In this document: positions 1-9,531 of the stretch, one piece after another
Layout: every line of letters begins with the position of its first letter
Numbering within the stretch: the stretch's first letter is position 1
Assembly: GCA_038093515.1 (NCBI GenBank)
Contig: JBBPSI010000355.1
Location: 1-19,745 of the forward strand
DNA length: 19,745 nt
Direction of reading: 5' to 3'
Source: Butyriboletus loyo
Taxonomy: Eukaryota; Basidiomycota; Agaricomycetes; Boletales; Boletaceae
The notes under the pieces: model-generated
The model's database searches: none
Seen by the model: only the letters and a program-made list of their open reading frames with translations
Told to the model about the DNA's origin: nothing
Program-made: the position numbers and the translations under genes

Positions 1-2
1 TG

Positions 3-1142
3 TCGCTCCCCACCGTATCAGAATTCAAGATCGACGCCCAAATCCAGCAGAGACTTCCTGTCCTGACTGGAGCGGACAACTATACAGCCTGGTCTCGTCA
101 AATGAGACATGCTCTCACCGTAATCGGTGTCTGGTCGATAGTAGATGGTACTTCAGAGTACTACAATCAGACAGCAGCTGACCAGCAGAAGTGGGTTTCG
201 CTGGACAAGCGCTCTGTTGGCATGCTCGCCATCTACATCTCTCCAGAACTCCAACATGCAGTCAACTACGACTACTCTCCATCCCTCTATGACGCTTCTG
301 GTCAAATAATTCCAGAATCTGTCAACATCTCTGTCACCAAAACTCTATGGAACTTCCTGCACGACACCTACGCAACTACAGGCATTACAGGACAATTTTT
401 CCTGTTCCACCAAGCCATGAACATTCGCGTTCATGAAGCTAACGCTGTTGCTGGTCTCATGTCATTAACGGACGCTTTCCACAAAATGGAAGCAGCAGGA
501 TTAAGCCTTCCAAACAATTTCCGATCCATGATCTTGCTCACCAAGTTACCGAAATCTTTCGAACCTCTGGTGTCCAACATCGTCCATAACACAAACGTTC
601 ACCAATTTACACCGAACGTCATCATTCCCATGATAACTCACGAGTTACAACTTCGTGCTGGCACTGGCCAGATCCCTTATCCTACCACCTCTCGAACGAA
701 TACTGTTGCACCGGACACCCAGCTCAACCGTACAAACACGGTTAGACGCGGACCTCCTCCACCTGCGCAGACAAACTGGAACAATCAGGCTCGTCCTCAA
801 CAACCTTCTGGCGGACGTGGTCGTCCTGGACAGAAGAGGCCGTTCCAACCGCAGCAGCAAAGGCAGCAGCAAAACCATATGCCTGCGACGCCTTATGGAG
901 GACCTTCAGGATCCGGAGCAAACTGTAATGAGCGAACAAACAATCGCTCCGGTTTCAAGACACGTCGAGGAAAGGGAAAAGGGAAAGGACGTGCGAATGA
1001 AGTGGAGATGGATATGGACGGATTTGCCAACATTGTAGAGTTGGGCGAAACACAACTAGGTGACCACACGCTTACAGATTTCCCGATGGAAACTGAATCA
1101 ACCGTTGGTCAAGCTGGTTGGGGAGATGATGATCCGATGTGA
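3..1142 (+). CDS. Copia gag-like protein, N-terminus missing
   Basis: The frame is open from the left edge, and the visible protein begins upstream of the first ATG at 102. Near the start is the motif LTGADNYTAWSRQMRHAL, typical of the copia gag family (Retrotran_gag / UBN2-like), which forms the particle that packages element RNA. The middle, to about residue 190, is helical capsid-like sequence. The tail is rich in Q, R, G and P with a basic KGKGKGR run, suited to RNA binding. No CCHC zinc knuckle is present and only one cysteine is seen in the tail. The frame ends at TGA 1140-1142, overlapping pol by 83 nt in another frame. In the gag frame, acidic and serine-rich coding-like sequence continues past this TGA to about 1230, so the stop may be a mutation rather than the true end. 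Confidence 0.88.
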   Translation, partial: SLPTVSEFKIDAQIQQRLPVLTGADNYTAWSRQMRHALTVIGVWSIVDGTSEYYNQTAADQQKWVSLDKRSVGMLAIYISPELQHAVNYDYSPSLYDASGQIIPESVNISVTKTLWNFLHDTYATTGITGQFFLFHQAMNIRVHEANAVAGLMSLTDAFHKMEAAGLSLPNNFRSMILLTKLPKSFEPLVSNIVHNTNVHQFTPNVIIPMITHELQLRAGTGQIPYPTTSRTNTVAPDTQLNRTNTVRRGPPPPAQTNWNNQARPQQPSGGRGRPGQKRPFQPQQQRQQQNHMPATPYGGPSGSGANCNERTNNRSGFKTRRGKGKGKGRANEVEMDMDGFANIVELGETQLGDHTLTDFPMETESTVGQAGWGDDDPM

Positions 1143-4100
1143 CCACCCCTCGCATCACCTTATTTCGAGGATGGAGATGCTAATGCGTCTTCCTCACACT
1201 CCTTTCGGAAACGCCGCGATTCCCTCTAAACCTTCAGGGTCTCGTGGTCAGCCGAAGAAGAAGGAACGCAAGTCGAAAGCAGTCCGTCTTTCGACCTTTC
1301 TAGGGTCGATCAATGAGAAGGATGAGGAATCCTTTTATGGAAACACTGCTCGTCGTGCTGATGGCACTTGGAAGCACGGTCTTGACTCCCGTGACATTAA
1401 TGTCTGGGACTCTACATACCAGCGAGATGCTGAGGACTATGATGCTGTATACAATTACAACGATGAATTCGATCTTGGTGATCTGTATATTGCGGGAGCT
1501 TACACATCCGGAGATGTCCCTTCAAAGAAGGATCTTCTATCCAACGCCTGGATGATTGACAGCGGTTGTACAGACCATGTCACACCACACGTTGTAGACT
1601 TCATGGATCTCGGTGATACCGAGAGAATTGCGATCACAGCAAATGGCGCAACCATGAAGATGTTTGGACCTGGTACTGTGTTGCTATCACAGCGACTAGG
1701 GAAGGATAAGCCCATTCCTTTGGAGCTTACAGGAGTTTGGTATGCGCCTCAAGCAGCCCATAGACTCTTATCGGTCACCGCTCTAACCAAGGAAGGTTAT
1801 CGATGCGAAATAACCGATCAAACCAAGATTTGGAACCCTCAAGGACGTTTGGTAGTGCAGGCTTCTGCCTTGCTTCCGAACAATCCCCTCAACTGGTTTC
1901 AGGCTAAAATGCTAACTCCAGATGTCGGGATCCACTCCTTGCAGGATGTTGGATCTTCTTCGTTGTGGCACCACCGTTTTGGTCATCCATCCAAGAACGT
2001 GTTACGCCATGCTTACAAGAACGTTAAGGGTATGCCGTTATTACCTGAACCTTCTGACATCATTCCTTGTCGAGGCTGTGCCTTAGGCAAGATGCATGAA
2101 CGTCCCTATGCGCCTTCATCCAAACGCGCATCTCGGGTCCTTGGGCTAGTGCATTCCGACTTGGTCGAATTCCCCACACACTCTCGGACTCAGAAGCGCT
2201 ACATCTTAACTTTTATTGATGACTATTCTGCTTTTGCAGTCGTGCGGTTTTTGCGCCTTAAATCTGAGGCTGCTGATGCTTTTAAGGAAGTGGTCGTCTG
2301 GGCTGAAAGACAGACCCAGTCTTCGCTTCTTGCTGTCCGTTCGGATCGTGGGGGGGAATACATGTCTAAAGACATTCGGACGTTCCTCTCGTCCAGGGGC
2401 ATTGAGCATCAGCTCTCTGTACCTCACACCCCTCAACAGAATGGACGTGCAGAGCGATTTAATAGGACCATCCTGGAAAAAGAAGAAGCCATGCGCCATA
2501 CTGCCTGTCTACCAAAAGTCTTCTGGCAGGACACAACCGAAACCTCACTTCATATCTACAATCGCCAACCAATGCGTTGTCATAACTGGAAAACCCCCAT
2601 CGAAATGTTCTCTGGGGAGAAACCAGATATATCATATTTCCGGGTATTTGGATGTCGTGCATATGTTTTTATAAAGAAGGAACTCAGGGAAAACAAGTTG
2701 TCTCCGAAATCGGAACAAGCCACCTTCATCGGATATGAATCTGGCACCAAACGCTATCGCTTTTGGTCTCCAACCCAAAGACGAGTTCTAGTAGAGTCCG
2801 TTGCGACTTTTGACGAAGAAAACTTCCCACATTGTTCCAAAGAACAGAACGACAGACAAGCCGCAATTCCACCTCCTATTCTTCCAACAGATGCCGATGA
2901 ACATGGAGATGATGAAGATAGTACATCTGACGCCCCACCTTCAAATCAACAAAGAGCTGACGAGCCACCTCCACTAGGAGTACGATTTGATGGAACCGGT
3001 ATAATACGCGAAGGCCTACCACCTATTTCCCCCATCATTAATCCTGACGAAATGCAACAACCGTCTCCTCAACCATCTGTCACACCTTCACCATGGGTAA
3101 TCCCTGAACATCCACCATCACCTTTAATCCTCGATCCTCCATCACCTGATTCCATTCATGAAGAACAACCACCGTTATTCTCACCTCCACGTCCTGGAGT
3201 TAAAAGAGAAACACCAGATACTGGACATAGATCGTCTATAATGGATCGACACCAACATAAACGTCAAATGATACCTCCGTTGGAAACATTTGAAGATCCT
3301 GGTCGGATTCGTCCTTCCACTTTCTTACCTCCAACAAGAGTATATCCTGAACGAATCACTGAATTTCGTAATCGTCCTCATCAACATCATCCGACTCGAG
3401 ATATTCATGCTCGAGGTCACCAACGTGACTTATATGATGAGTTCGATCAGGATTTACGGTCTCAAGGTGCTCCAATACCAGGAATCAATGATCCAGACTT
3501 CTTGCAGACTGGTCAGGACTTTAATCCTCGTCCCACTCGCATCCGTATTCCACGGATTGTCCCAGATAATGCTTACGGGAATCGACCTCCGATCGAGATA
3601 GAACGAGAGATACATCGAGGATTGGATCCTATTCAGGAGGAGTTAATTCCTACTCCACAACCGGTTAATCAACCGAGACCCACAAATGAAGAAGATGACT
3701 TAGGACAGATGTACAGCGCTAAGTGGATTAAATCTCTTCTAGCTGCTGCTACTGTCGATGGTATCCCACAGTCTCACAAGGCAGTACTGAGATTACCTCC
3801 TGCCGAGAGATCCTTATGGCTAACCGCCATGGGAGAGGAATACAAGTCGTTTCAAGAACGACGAGTATGGGATCTGGTAGATCTTCCCAAGGGACGTCAA
3901 GTCATTAAAGGGAAATGGATAAATGTACGAAAAAGCGATGGATGATACAAGTCTCGCTGGGCAGCAAAAGGCTTTACCCAAATCTTCGGAATTGATTATG
4001 AGGAAACCTTCTCACCAGTTGCCAGGTTTGAAACCGTTAGGATTCTCTTAGCTCTAGCTGCCTTAGAAGATTGGGAAATTGAGGCTCTAGACGTCAAGAC

Positions 4101-5330
4101 CGCATTTCTCTTCGGAGATCTTGACGAAGAAATCTATATGGAACAACCTGAGGGTTTCGCTAAAAAAGGCTCAGAAAGTAAAGTCTGTCGCCTACGAAAA
4201 GCTATCTATGGCCTTAAGCAAGCGGCCCTTCAATGGAACAAAGCCTTGCATTTATCACTTATCAAACAAGGTTTCAAGCGTACCTTGTCTGACCTGGGAA
4301 CTTATATAAAATTCATTGGGAAAGTCATCATTATTTTAGTTATATATGTTGATGATGCTCTTTTATGGGTAGTGATAAAGCACAAGTCCTCGCTCACAAG
4401 AAGCACTTTATGAAGACTTGGGAGAGTCGAGACCTTGGAGAAGTGAAAGAGTATTTAGGCATGCGGATTACCAGGGATCGAAGAAATCGTACCCTGAGGC
4501 TGGATCAGTGCGATTACGCACAGAAGGTCATAAAATGATTCAAGCTTGAAAATGCAAAACCCGCACGCACACCTCTTCCTTCTGGTTATAATCCTTCACC
4601 ATCAACCACCGAAGCATCGCCATCTTTGCGTTCTCAATATCAATCAGTCATCGGATCCCTCCTATTCATCATGCTCGGATCTAGACCCGATATCGCTCAT
4701 GCTGTCATCAAGATGTCGCAATTCTCTTCCAATCCATCAGAAGAACATTTGCAAAGAGCGCTCTATATAGTCCGCTATCTGGTTGGAACTCCAGACCTTT
4801 GCATAATGTATTCCGGACACAGCCAGTCTGGTCCGAGATCCAATTCTGGCTTTATTGCATACAGTGACACTGACTGGGCAGGCGATATTGAGACCCGTCG
4901 TTCAACGACTGGTTATTGTATATTTCTAGCATCTGGTATAGTATCATGGTTATCCAGACGACAACGCAAGATTGCTCACTCTTCAACCGAAGCAGAATAT
5001 ATGGGCATGACCGAGACCGCTAAACAGCTCTCTTGGGTGCGCTCCTTGTTCTTCGAGATGGGATACAGACTTGGTCCTTTACCCCTTCTAGTTGATAATC
5101 AGGGAGCTATATTTCTGGCTTCTAATCCTGCCGTTGAAGGACGCAGCAAACACATTGCAATTCCGTTTCATTACATTCGGGAATGCGTCGAGGACAAGGA
5201 GATTACTCTCTTCTATACTCCTACTCAACAACAAGCAGCAGATATCTTTACGAAGAATCTGACATGGCAGAGGTTTGAAGAAGTTCGGTCCATGCTCTCT
5301 CTTTCTCCTTTTGTCTCTATAAAGAAGTAA
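1060..5330 (+). pseudogene. Copia pol: protease, integrase, RT, RNase H (broken)
   Basis: Segment 1 (1060-3945) holds the aspartic protease (DSG at residues 167-169), the GAG-pre-integrase zinc finger (WHHRFGH near 303; C337 and C340) and an integrase core with D367, D429 and E465. The last two have 35 residues between them, the classic D,D35E spacing. A P-rich linker and the start of RT follow. TGA at 3943-3945 stops it inside RT; the next codons carry on RT without a gap (AAKGFTQ, then DVKTAFL, then YVDD at 4345-4356). Around 4357-4370 the reading moves from frame 1 to frame 3, equal to a 1-base loss. TGA at 4536-4538 interrupts again. The final part (to 5330) is RNase H, with DTDWAGD, SSTEAEY and ADIFTK motifs. 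Both stops sit where Arg is usual, so CGA to TGA is the simplest cause. The domain calls are secure; dating the damage is inference. Confidence 0.93.
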
Positions 5331-5332
5331 TG

Positions 5333-5348
5333 CTAAAGCGAGAAGGAG
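5333..5348 (+). other. Polypurine tract of copia element
   Basis: A purine-rich run (AAAGCGAGAAGGAG) ends directly at the TG that opens the LTR. In LTR retrotransposons this RNA segment resists RNase H and primes plus-strand DNA synthesis. Position and composition support the call. Confidence 0.75.
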
Positions 5349-5800
5349 TGTTGAAACGGTAGTGTTCTATTTCTGTATTTCACTTACAGCCACTATGTTT
5401 CTAGACTGGTCTATATGACATCATTGTCTAGACCTAGTCACGCTTATCACATTACAAATAGCTCTTATTATGCTATTGGACGATATGCTTAGTCTTATCT
5501 CTTCTCTCTATCATATTGTCATGTATTTCATACTATACCTTATAAAGGTACTATACAGAACATAAGTACAAACACTCATGTACTGTATATAAGACAGCCC
5601 TTATGGCTTGTCACTTTTCTCTAGATCTTTCAGTTCTATCATCACTACTGCGATATCTCTAAGTTGAGCCTTGCTCCTTATACTCTGTTTGCGATACTCT
5701 CACTCTTGTATTATCAGTGAGTCTTTCCACTGATAGGTTTACCCTTGCATCCTTCGTTGCCCTCGGTGCGCCTGCTCGGACTTTATCAATTCCGAAAACA
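5349..5800 (+). repeat. 3' LTR of copia element (about 452 bp)
   Basis: It starts TGTTGAAA right after the polypurine tract and ends AAAACA, giving short inverted ends TGTT...AACA. It aligns through most of its length with the solo LTR at 9532-10808 once the nested insertion there is removed. It contains a TATA box, a TGACATCA site close to repeated TCTAGAC, and the tail from about 5705 to 5795, which is found again at 10698-10808. Confidence 0.9.
5586..5593 (+). promoter_or_regulatory. TATA box of copia LTR
   Basis: TATATAAG lies mid-LTR, where the U3 promoter of a copia LTR is expected, and is preserved in the solo LTR at 9769-9776. Transcription would start a few tens of bases downstream; the start is not visible from sequence alone. 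Confidence 0.6.
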
Positions 5801-6100
5801 TGATACTCCCCTCGCATCCCATAAGTGACATACTACTCATTCGTGCTCCCCTCACACCTGCTTAGGGTTCGTCACTCATCAGTAAAACAGTTGCTGGTTT
5901 CCGATGCTAACCGAGTGTAGCCGAGTGCTACAGACTGCTACAGACAGCTAACCGGTGGTTCCGACCAATAACCGTTTCACTGATGCTGTACGGGTAACCC
6001 GCACGGCCCGGGGCCTCAGGTACAGGTACGGGTATGGCTACTGCTTACCCATACTCTTACCCGTACCCGCGGCGCGGGTGTTTCTAGACATAGCAAGTCG
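5801..6100. other. Gene-free stretch with a hairpin cluster
   Basis: No gene is seen. The stretch has several related inverted repeats: CGGGT/ACCCG near 5990, a perfect 10-bp pair GGTACGGGTA (6025-6034) and TACCCGTACC (6058-6067), with GTATGG and CCATAC arms inside the loop, then CCCGCGGCGCGGGT. Such ACGGGTA-type hairpins could come from a small repeat; the function is unknown. Confidence 0.6.
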
Positions 6101-6674
6101 CGGTTCGCGTAGTGCAGCGCCCTCCGCTACCGACCAGCGATCTGTTTTCCACCTCCCTCCCCATATGCCTGAAACCCCCACCGCTCGATCCCCATCGGAC
6201 ATCCCACCACTCGATTCCCATCCCCACCAGTTTGTACCACCCCCAGTACTCGATTACCACCACCACTGTTGGTACAGGGCCCCCCATCACTCGATCGCCA
6301 CCCCCACCATTCGTGCCCTTGGTACCCCCCCATTCGTCTTCATGCCGTTCACACAACCTCGCCCAACCCAGTCACTCCCAGTCATTGCCGTCCAATCGTG
6401 CTCGTTCACCCAGTCCACCCATTCCTTACCGTCTCGCATCCACCCGCCCAACCTAGTACCCGTTCACACTGAGCGAGTGCGCATGCGGCATGCCCAACCA
6501 GCCGCCACTCACGTTCACCACTCACGTTCACCACCCAATTCACCCCTTCGCTCATTCGACATTCACCCAACCCTCCCATTCGTGCTGAGCGAGCGAGCAC
6601 GCCCAACTAACCGCCACCCACACGCTCACCACTCCACTCTCACCCTCACCCGTTCCACGCACACAAGCTGTACA

Positions 6675-6690
6675 CAGACAGTACGGTCTG
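6675..6690. repeat. CAGAC-N6-GTCTG inverted repeat, copy 1
   Basis: Perfect 5-bp arms surround a 6-base spacer (AGTACG) at the end of the first C-rich cassette. The same arms and spacer length recur at 7174-7189 with a different spacer sequence. Confidence 0.6.
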
Positions 6691-7173
6691 CGTATATGAC
6701 GATTGACACGACGACGACATGACGATCGACATGACGACTACGACTACGACTATGACACGACCCCCACAGTCACCGACATTCACCCACCCGTTCGTGTCCC
6801 ACCACCACCACTTAACAACAATGACGCAACGACGACAATATGACGACTAATACGACTACACGACAATCAAATCAATACAGTGACTACGACTACGAGGATG
6901 CGACGACTACAACGACGACACCAACGTGACGCCGTTCGTGCCCCACCACCACCACCAACGCCCAACGCCCAACGCCCATCGCTGGATCGCCACCCCCACC
7001 GTTCGTACTGCCATCCACTCGTTCGTTCACCATCGCCACCCATTCATACTACCCCCACCGTACCCTGTCATTCATACCCCCCGACGATCGCTACCCTGCC
7101 GTTCATACCCCCCGGCGCTCGATCGCCGTGCCCCACCCTCACATTTTCGAGCGAGCAAGCACGTGCATGTATG

Positions 7174-7189
7174 CAGACCGTGTTGTCTG
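7174..7189. repeat. CAGAC-N6-GTCTG inverted repeat, copy 2
   Basis: Same arms and spacer length as copy 1, with spacer CGTGTT. It lies at the end of the second C-rich cassette, after a GAGCGAGCAAGCACG phrase that resembles the first cassette. Confidence 0.6.
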
Positions 7190-7297
7190 TGTACGTGCGC
7201 GTGCTCGTTCGTTCGCCCTGTATTTACTTACCCCGCTGCCACAGTAAGGAGACCTGCGGGTATACCCGTGACACTCCCTACACCTGCTTATTCAATA

Positions 7298-7684
7298 TTG
7301 CAAGACATTTCGTCCTGTAAGTGATGACTTACAAAATTCACAGTCCCCTAGTCGCATCTGCTAACCTATGCACTATTCTTGCAAGATCTGCGCACCCCTC
7401 GCACCTTGCTTATTCAATACTGCAAAACCCGCGGTCCTCTCACATCTGCTTACTTATGCACTCCTCCCTGGTGTCTGCTTGTCTTGAAACAGACGACACA
7501 GGCTTGCAAAATCCAACCCATCAGCTCGTGTTGCAGGACCTCCCATGTAGCCACTTGCAAAATTTCCCATCCAGCAACTTGCAAGACATGTCGTACACAC
7601 TCACTGCATTTGCAAACGGTGTCGGATGACTTGACAAGTATCGTATGCGAACATACTGTAATTCTCTAGCAGCTCTTGCAAAAT
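7298..7684 (+). repeat. Scattered array of nine TTGCAARAY-like motifs
   Basis: Close copies begin at 7298, 7379, 7420, 7504, 7531, 7555, 7579, 7610 and 7676. Most read TTGCAAGAC or TTGCAAAAT; the 7420, 7531 and 7610 copies are variants. Spacing is irregular (24 to 84 bp). Two copies share a longer context, GCTTATTCAATA before the motif. No gene is evident. It could be a decayed tandem repeat or a cluster of protein-binding sites. Confidence 0.55.
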
Positions 7685-8401
7685 GTGTCTCACCCCAACT
7701 CGGAGTATTTGCGTCCCCCCCTCCAAATGAGCTCTACATTGCTAGTTATTAGGACCACCCGCGCCCTTGCATCGTCTTTACATGCTTTGGTGTACAACAG
7801 ACTGACGACGGAACATCCTCTAATCGCATCCGAGCATTAGTACTTTCAAGCTTCACATCGGCTGACCTTTTCCCTCCCTCTCTGGCCCAATACCTTATTG
7901 AGGCATAAGAATGTTCTACCCAAGATGGTTTAGGCACTACTTACCAATGGCACAATAGTTTCCTCGCTCTTTATAGTTTGTTGTATGTCTCCCGGGGTTT
8001 CCTCACTCTTGAGTTGTATGTTGCCCAGGGGACCAGGGGACTGTTTTATGGCGGAATTGGCGATCAAGGGCAAACATGTCGAGGTGATGCCCATAGAGGA
8101 CCCTGTGGAGGGGCATGGGGGCCCAGTGTGACGAGGTTTTTGTTCCGAGATAACTTCAAATGTCTGGTCCGACACAATTAGTACCATAACCATGGCAGTG
8201 ACCATGAAACAAGTACAGTGGAATTGCTCGTAATGCATGACATAGTAATGCATAAACCCCATAATGCATTGGCTGTTGGCGATCAAGCCCATGTAGTCAC
8301 ATTCTCCTATGCAGATGGCCACCCCAGGTTGACAATGTCACCTGGCATATGGCCACCCCAGGGCAGGCCCTTGGGTGAAATTTAGCATGGCATTGATGGA
8401 T
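7685..8401. other. Stretch without a supported gene
   Basis: Apart from the weak minus-strand frame at 7930-8322, nothing is recognised. Small repeats present are three TAATGCAT sites (8231-8269) and two copies of ATGGCCACCCCAGG about 33 bp apart (around 8316 and 8349), just before the minisatellite starts. Confidence 0.5.
7930..8322 (-). CDS. Possible exon of unrecognised gene (weak)
   Basis: A 130-codon open frame on the minus strand is followed, close to its end, by a splice-donor-like GTAAGT, with a further short frame at 7749-7937. The protein is not strongly low-complexity. It ends with two similar segments (QLKSEETPG and TIKSEETIVP). No known domain is recognised. The upstream part reads through three copies of TAATGCAT (8231, 8246, 8262) and is methionine-rich, which argues against real coding there. 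It may be a chance frame or a gene fragment. Confidence 0.2.
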   Translation of the reverse strand: MAICIGECDYMGLIANSQCIMGFMHYYVMHYEQFHCTCFMVTAMVMVLIVSDQTFEVISEQKPRHTGPPCPSTGSSMGITSTCLPLIANSAIKQSPGPLGNIQLKSEETPGDIQQTIKSEETIVPLVSSA

Positions 8402-8496
8402 GGGCCCACCAGGTGTATATAGAGGAAATGTATGGTAGACAGGAGGGCCTGCAGGTGGACATATGGTATATATGGGGGGCCTGCCATGTGTATATA
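8402..8496. repeat. Minisatellite 1, left part
   Basis: It contains GGGCCCACCAGGTGTATATAG, GGGCCTGCAGG and GGCCTGCCATGTGTATATA phrases, the same units as at 11374-12195. The left part ends in the middle of a unit at TATATA. The unit continues in phase on the far side of the Tc1 element, so the two parts were once continuous. Confidence 0.85.
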
Positions 8497-8710
8497 CAGT
8501 GGCTCAAAAAACTGTCCACATGTTTGCATGTTTTACATTACATACCACTCAATGCAATAACCCCTGATCCTAACCCTAGGTGGTGGGTGTATGAAATAAG
8601 GTACCCACTCTTGGCCTTCTATTGACCCAGGAATAAGATAATATGGATAAGGTTTGATGGAATGTCAGCTATTTTAAAATGACAGGTCATGCAGACAGTT
8701 GTTTGACTTT
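8497..8710 (+). repeat. Left terminal inverted repeat of Tc1 element
   Basis: About 214 bp match the reverse complement of 11158-11371 with scattered differences. The innermost shared part is the GACAGTTGTTTGACTTT stretch. Confidence 0.92.
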
Positions 8711-9531
8711 AGGTTTTGATCACATATATTAGACCCTAGATGCTGTAATATCATTACATACATCCATAAAGGGTCCTATTATGTCACCTTTATATAACTG
8801 AGTGTCAGCCAACATATATAAACCCCATCCTCCTATGTTTATTTTCTCACCATCACCATGAAATCCATTTCAACCTCTCTAAGACAAAATATTATCTCTC
8901 TCTCCTCTCTTGGCCTTTCAACTAGGAAGATTGCCTCCCAGACTGGCCTATGGAAGTCTACTGTGGCTAGGGTACTCCAAGAGATCCAACCTGACAAGGA
9001 GAAGCTTCATGCTGGCCATCCTTCTAAGCTTACTCCTACCAACAAATGTGCTATTGTCCAGCAAATCATTACTGGCAAGGCCAAAAATGCAGTCCAGGCT
9101 ACAAATTTCATTAGTTCCATCATTGAACCTCCCATACCCTCACATACAGTGAGAAAAGACCTCAAGGAGGGTGCATTTAAAGGCTATGATGATGAAGAAG
9201 AAGAAATGTCTTCTTCCAATCAGCCCTAGAAAAAGATGATTTGCCTTTGCTATCAAGTATCAATAAGGACTGGAAGAGGATTATTTGGTCAGATGAGACA
9301 TAAATAAATAGAATTGAGTCAGGTGGACAGGAGTGTATGTGTGGGAAAAGAAGAGAAAGGGCCTAACTGCCAGAGAGGTTAAAGGTACAGTCAAGTTTGG
9401 AGCAAATTTCCTAATGGTATAGGGTTCAATGGAGTGGGGGCTTTAAGTGAGGTTGAGGGGAGGATGGATGGTGAACAGTATGTGTAAATTCTAGAGGAAG
9501 AATTGCTATAACACATGGAGAGATCTGGAAT

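Larger units (their letters stand above)
1..5800 (+). mobile_element. Ty1/copia LTR retrotransposon, 5' end outside window
   Basis: The order gag, protease, integrase, reverse transcriptase, RNase H, polypurine tract and LTR is that of Ty1/copia (Pseudoviridae-like) elements; integrase ahead of RT separates it from gypsy. The 5' LTR and primer binding site lie left of the window. The 3' LTR is recognised because the same sequence recurs as a solo LTR at 9532-10808. Gag is open to the window edge, while pol carries at least two in-frame stops and one frameshift, so this copy cannot make a complete polyprotein. The base following the LTR starts TGATA, which would be the right-hand 5-bp target duplication; the left partner is not visible. 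Confidence 0.95.
6100..7230. repeat. C-rich, G-poor low-complexity region
   Basis: Over about 1.1 kb the plus strand is dominated by C, with CCACC and CCCACC runs, and by ACGACGAC-like triplets around 6700-6950. Two loosely similar cassettes (about 6100-6690 and 6950-7190) share phrases such as ATCGCCACCCCCACC and GAGCGAGC, and each ends with a CAGAC-N6-GTCTG inverted repeat. Long open frames exist (for example 5955-6722), but they are P/H/S/T-rich and caused by base composition. I see no gene here. Confidence 0.7.

Noticed and set aside
2206..2674. Frames on both strands inside copia integrase
   Set aside because: They are shadows of the pol frame, which carries clear conserved motifs.
5955..6722. 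255-codon plus-strand open frame
   Set aside because: The protein is P/H/S/T-rich low complexity caused by C-rich DNA. Other frames are also open there, and no domain is seen.
6880..7629. Several overlapping plus-strand frames of 96-146 codons
   Set aside because: Same composition effect, with no shared protein motif and no start context.
7298..7684. CRISPR-like array
   Set aside because: The motif is 9 bp, spacing is irregular, there are no cas genes and the genome is fungal.
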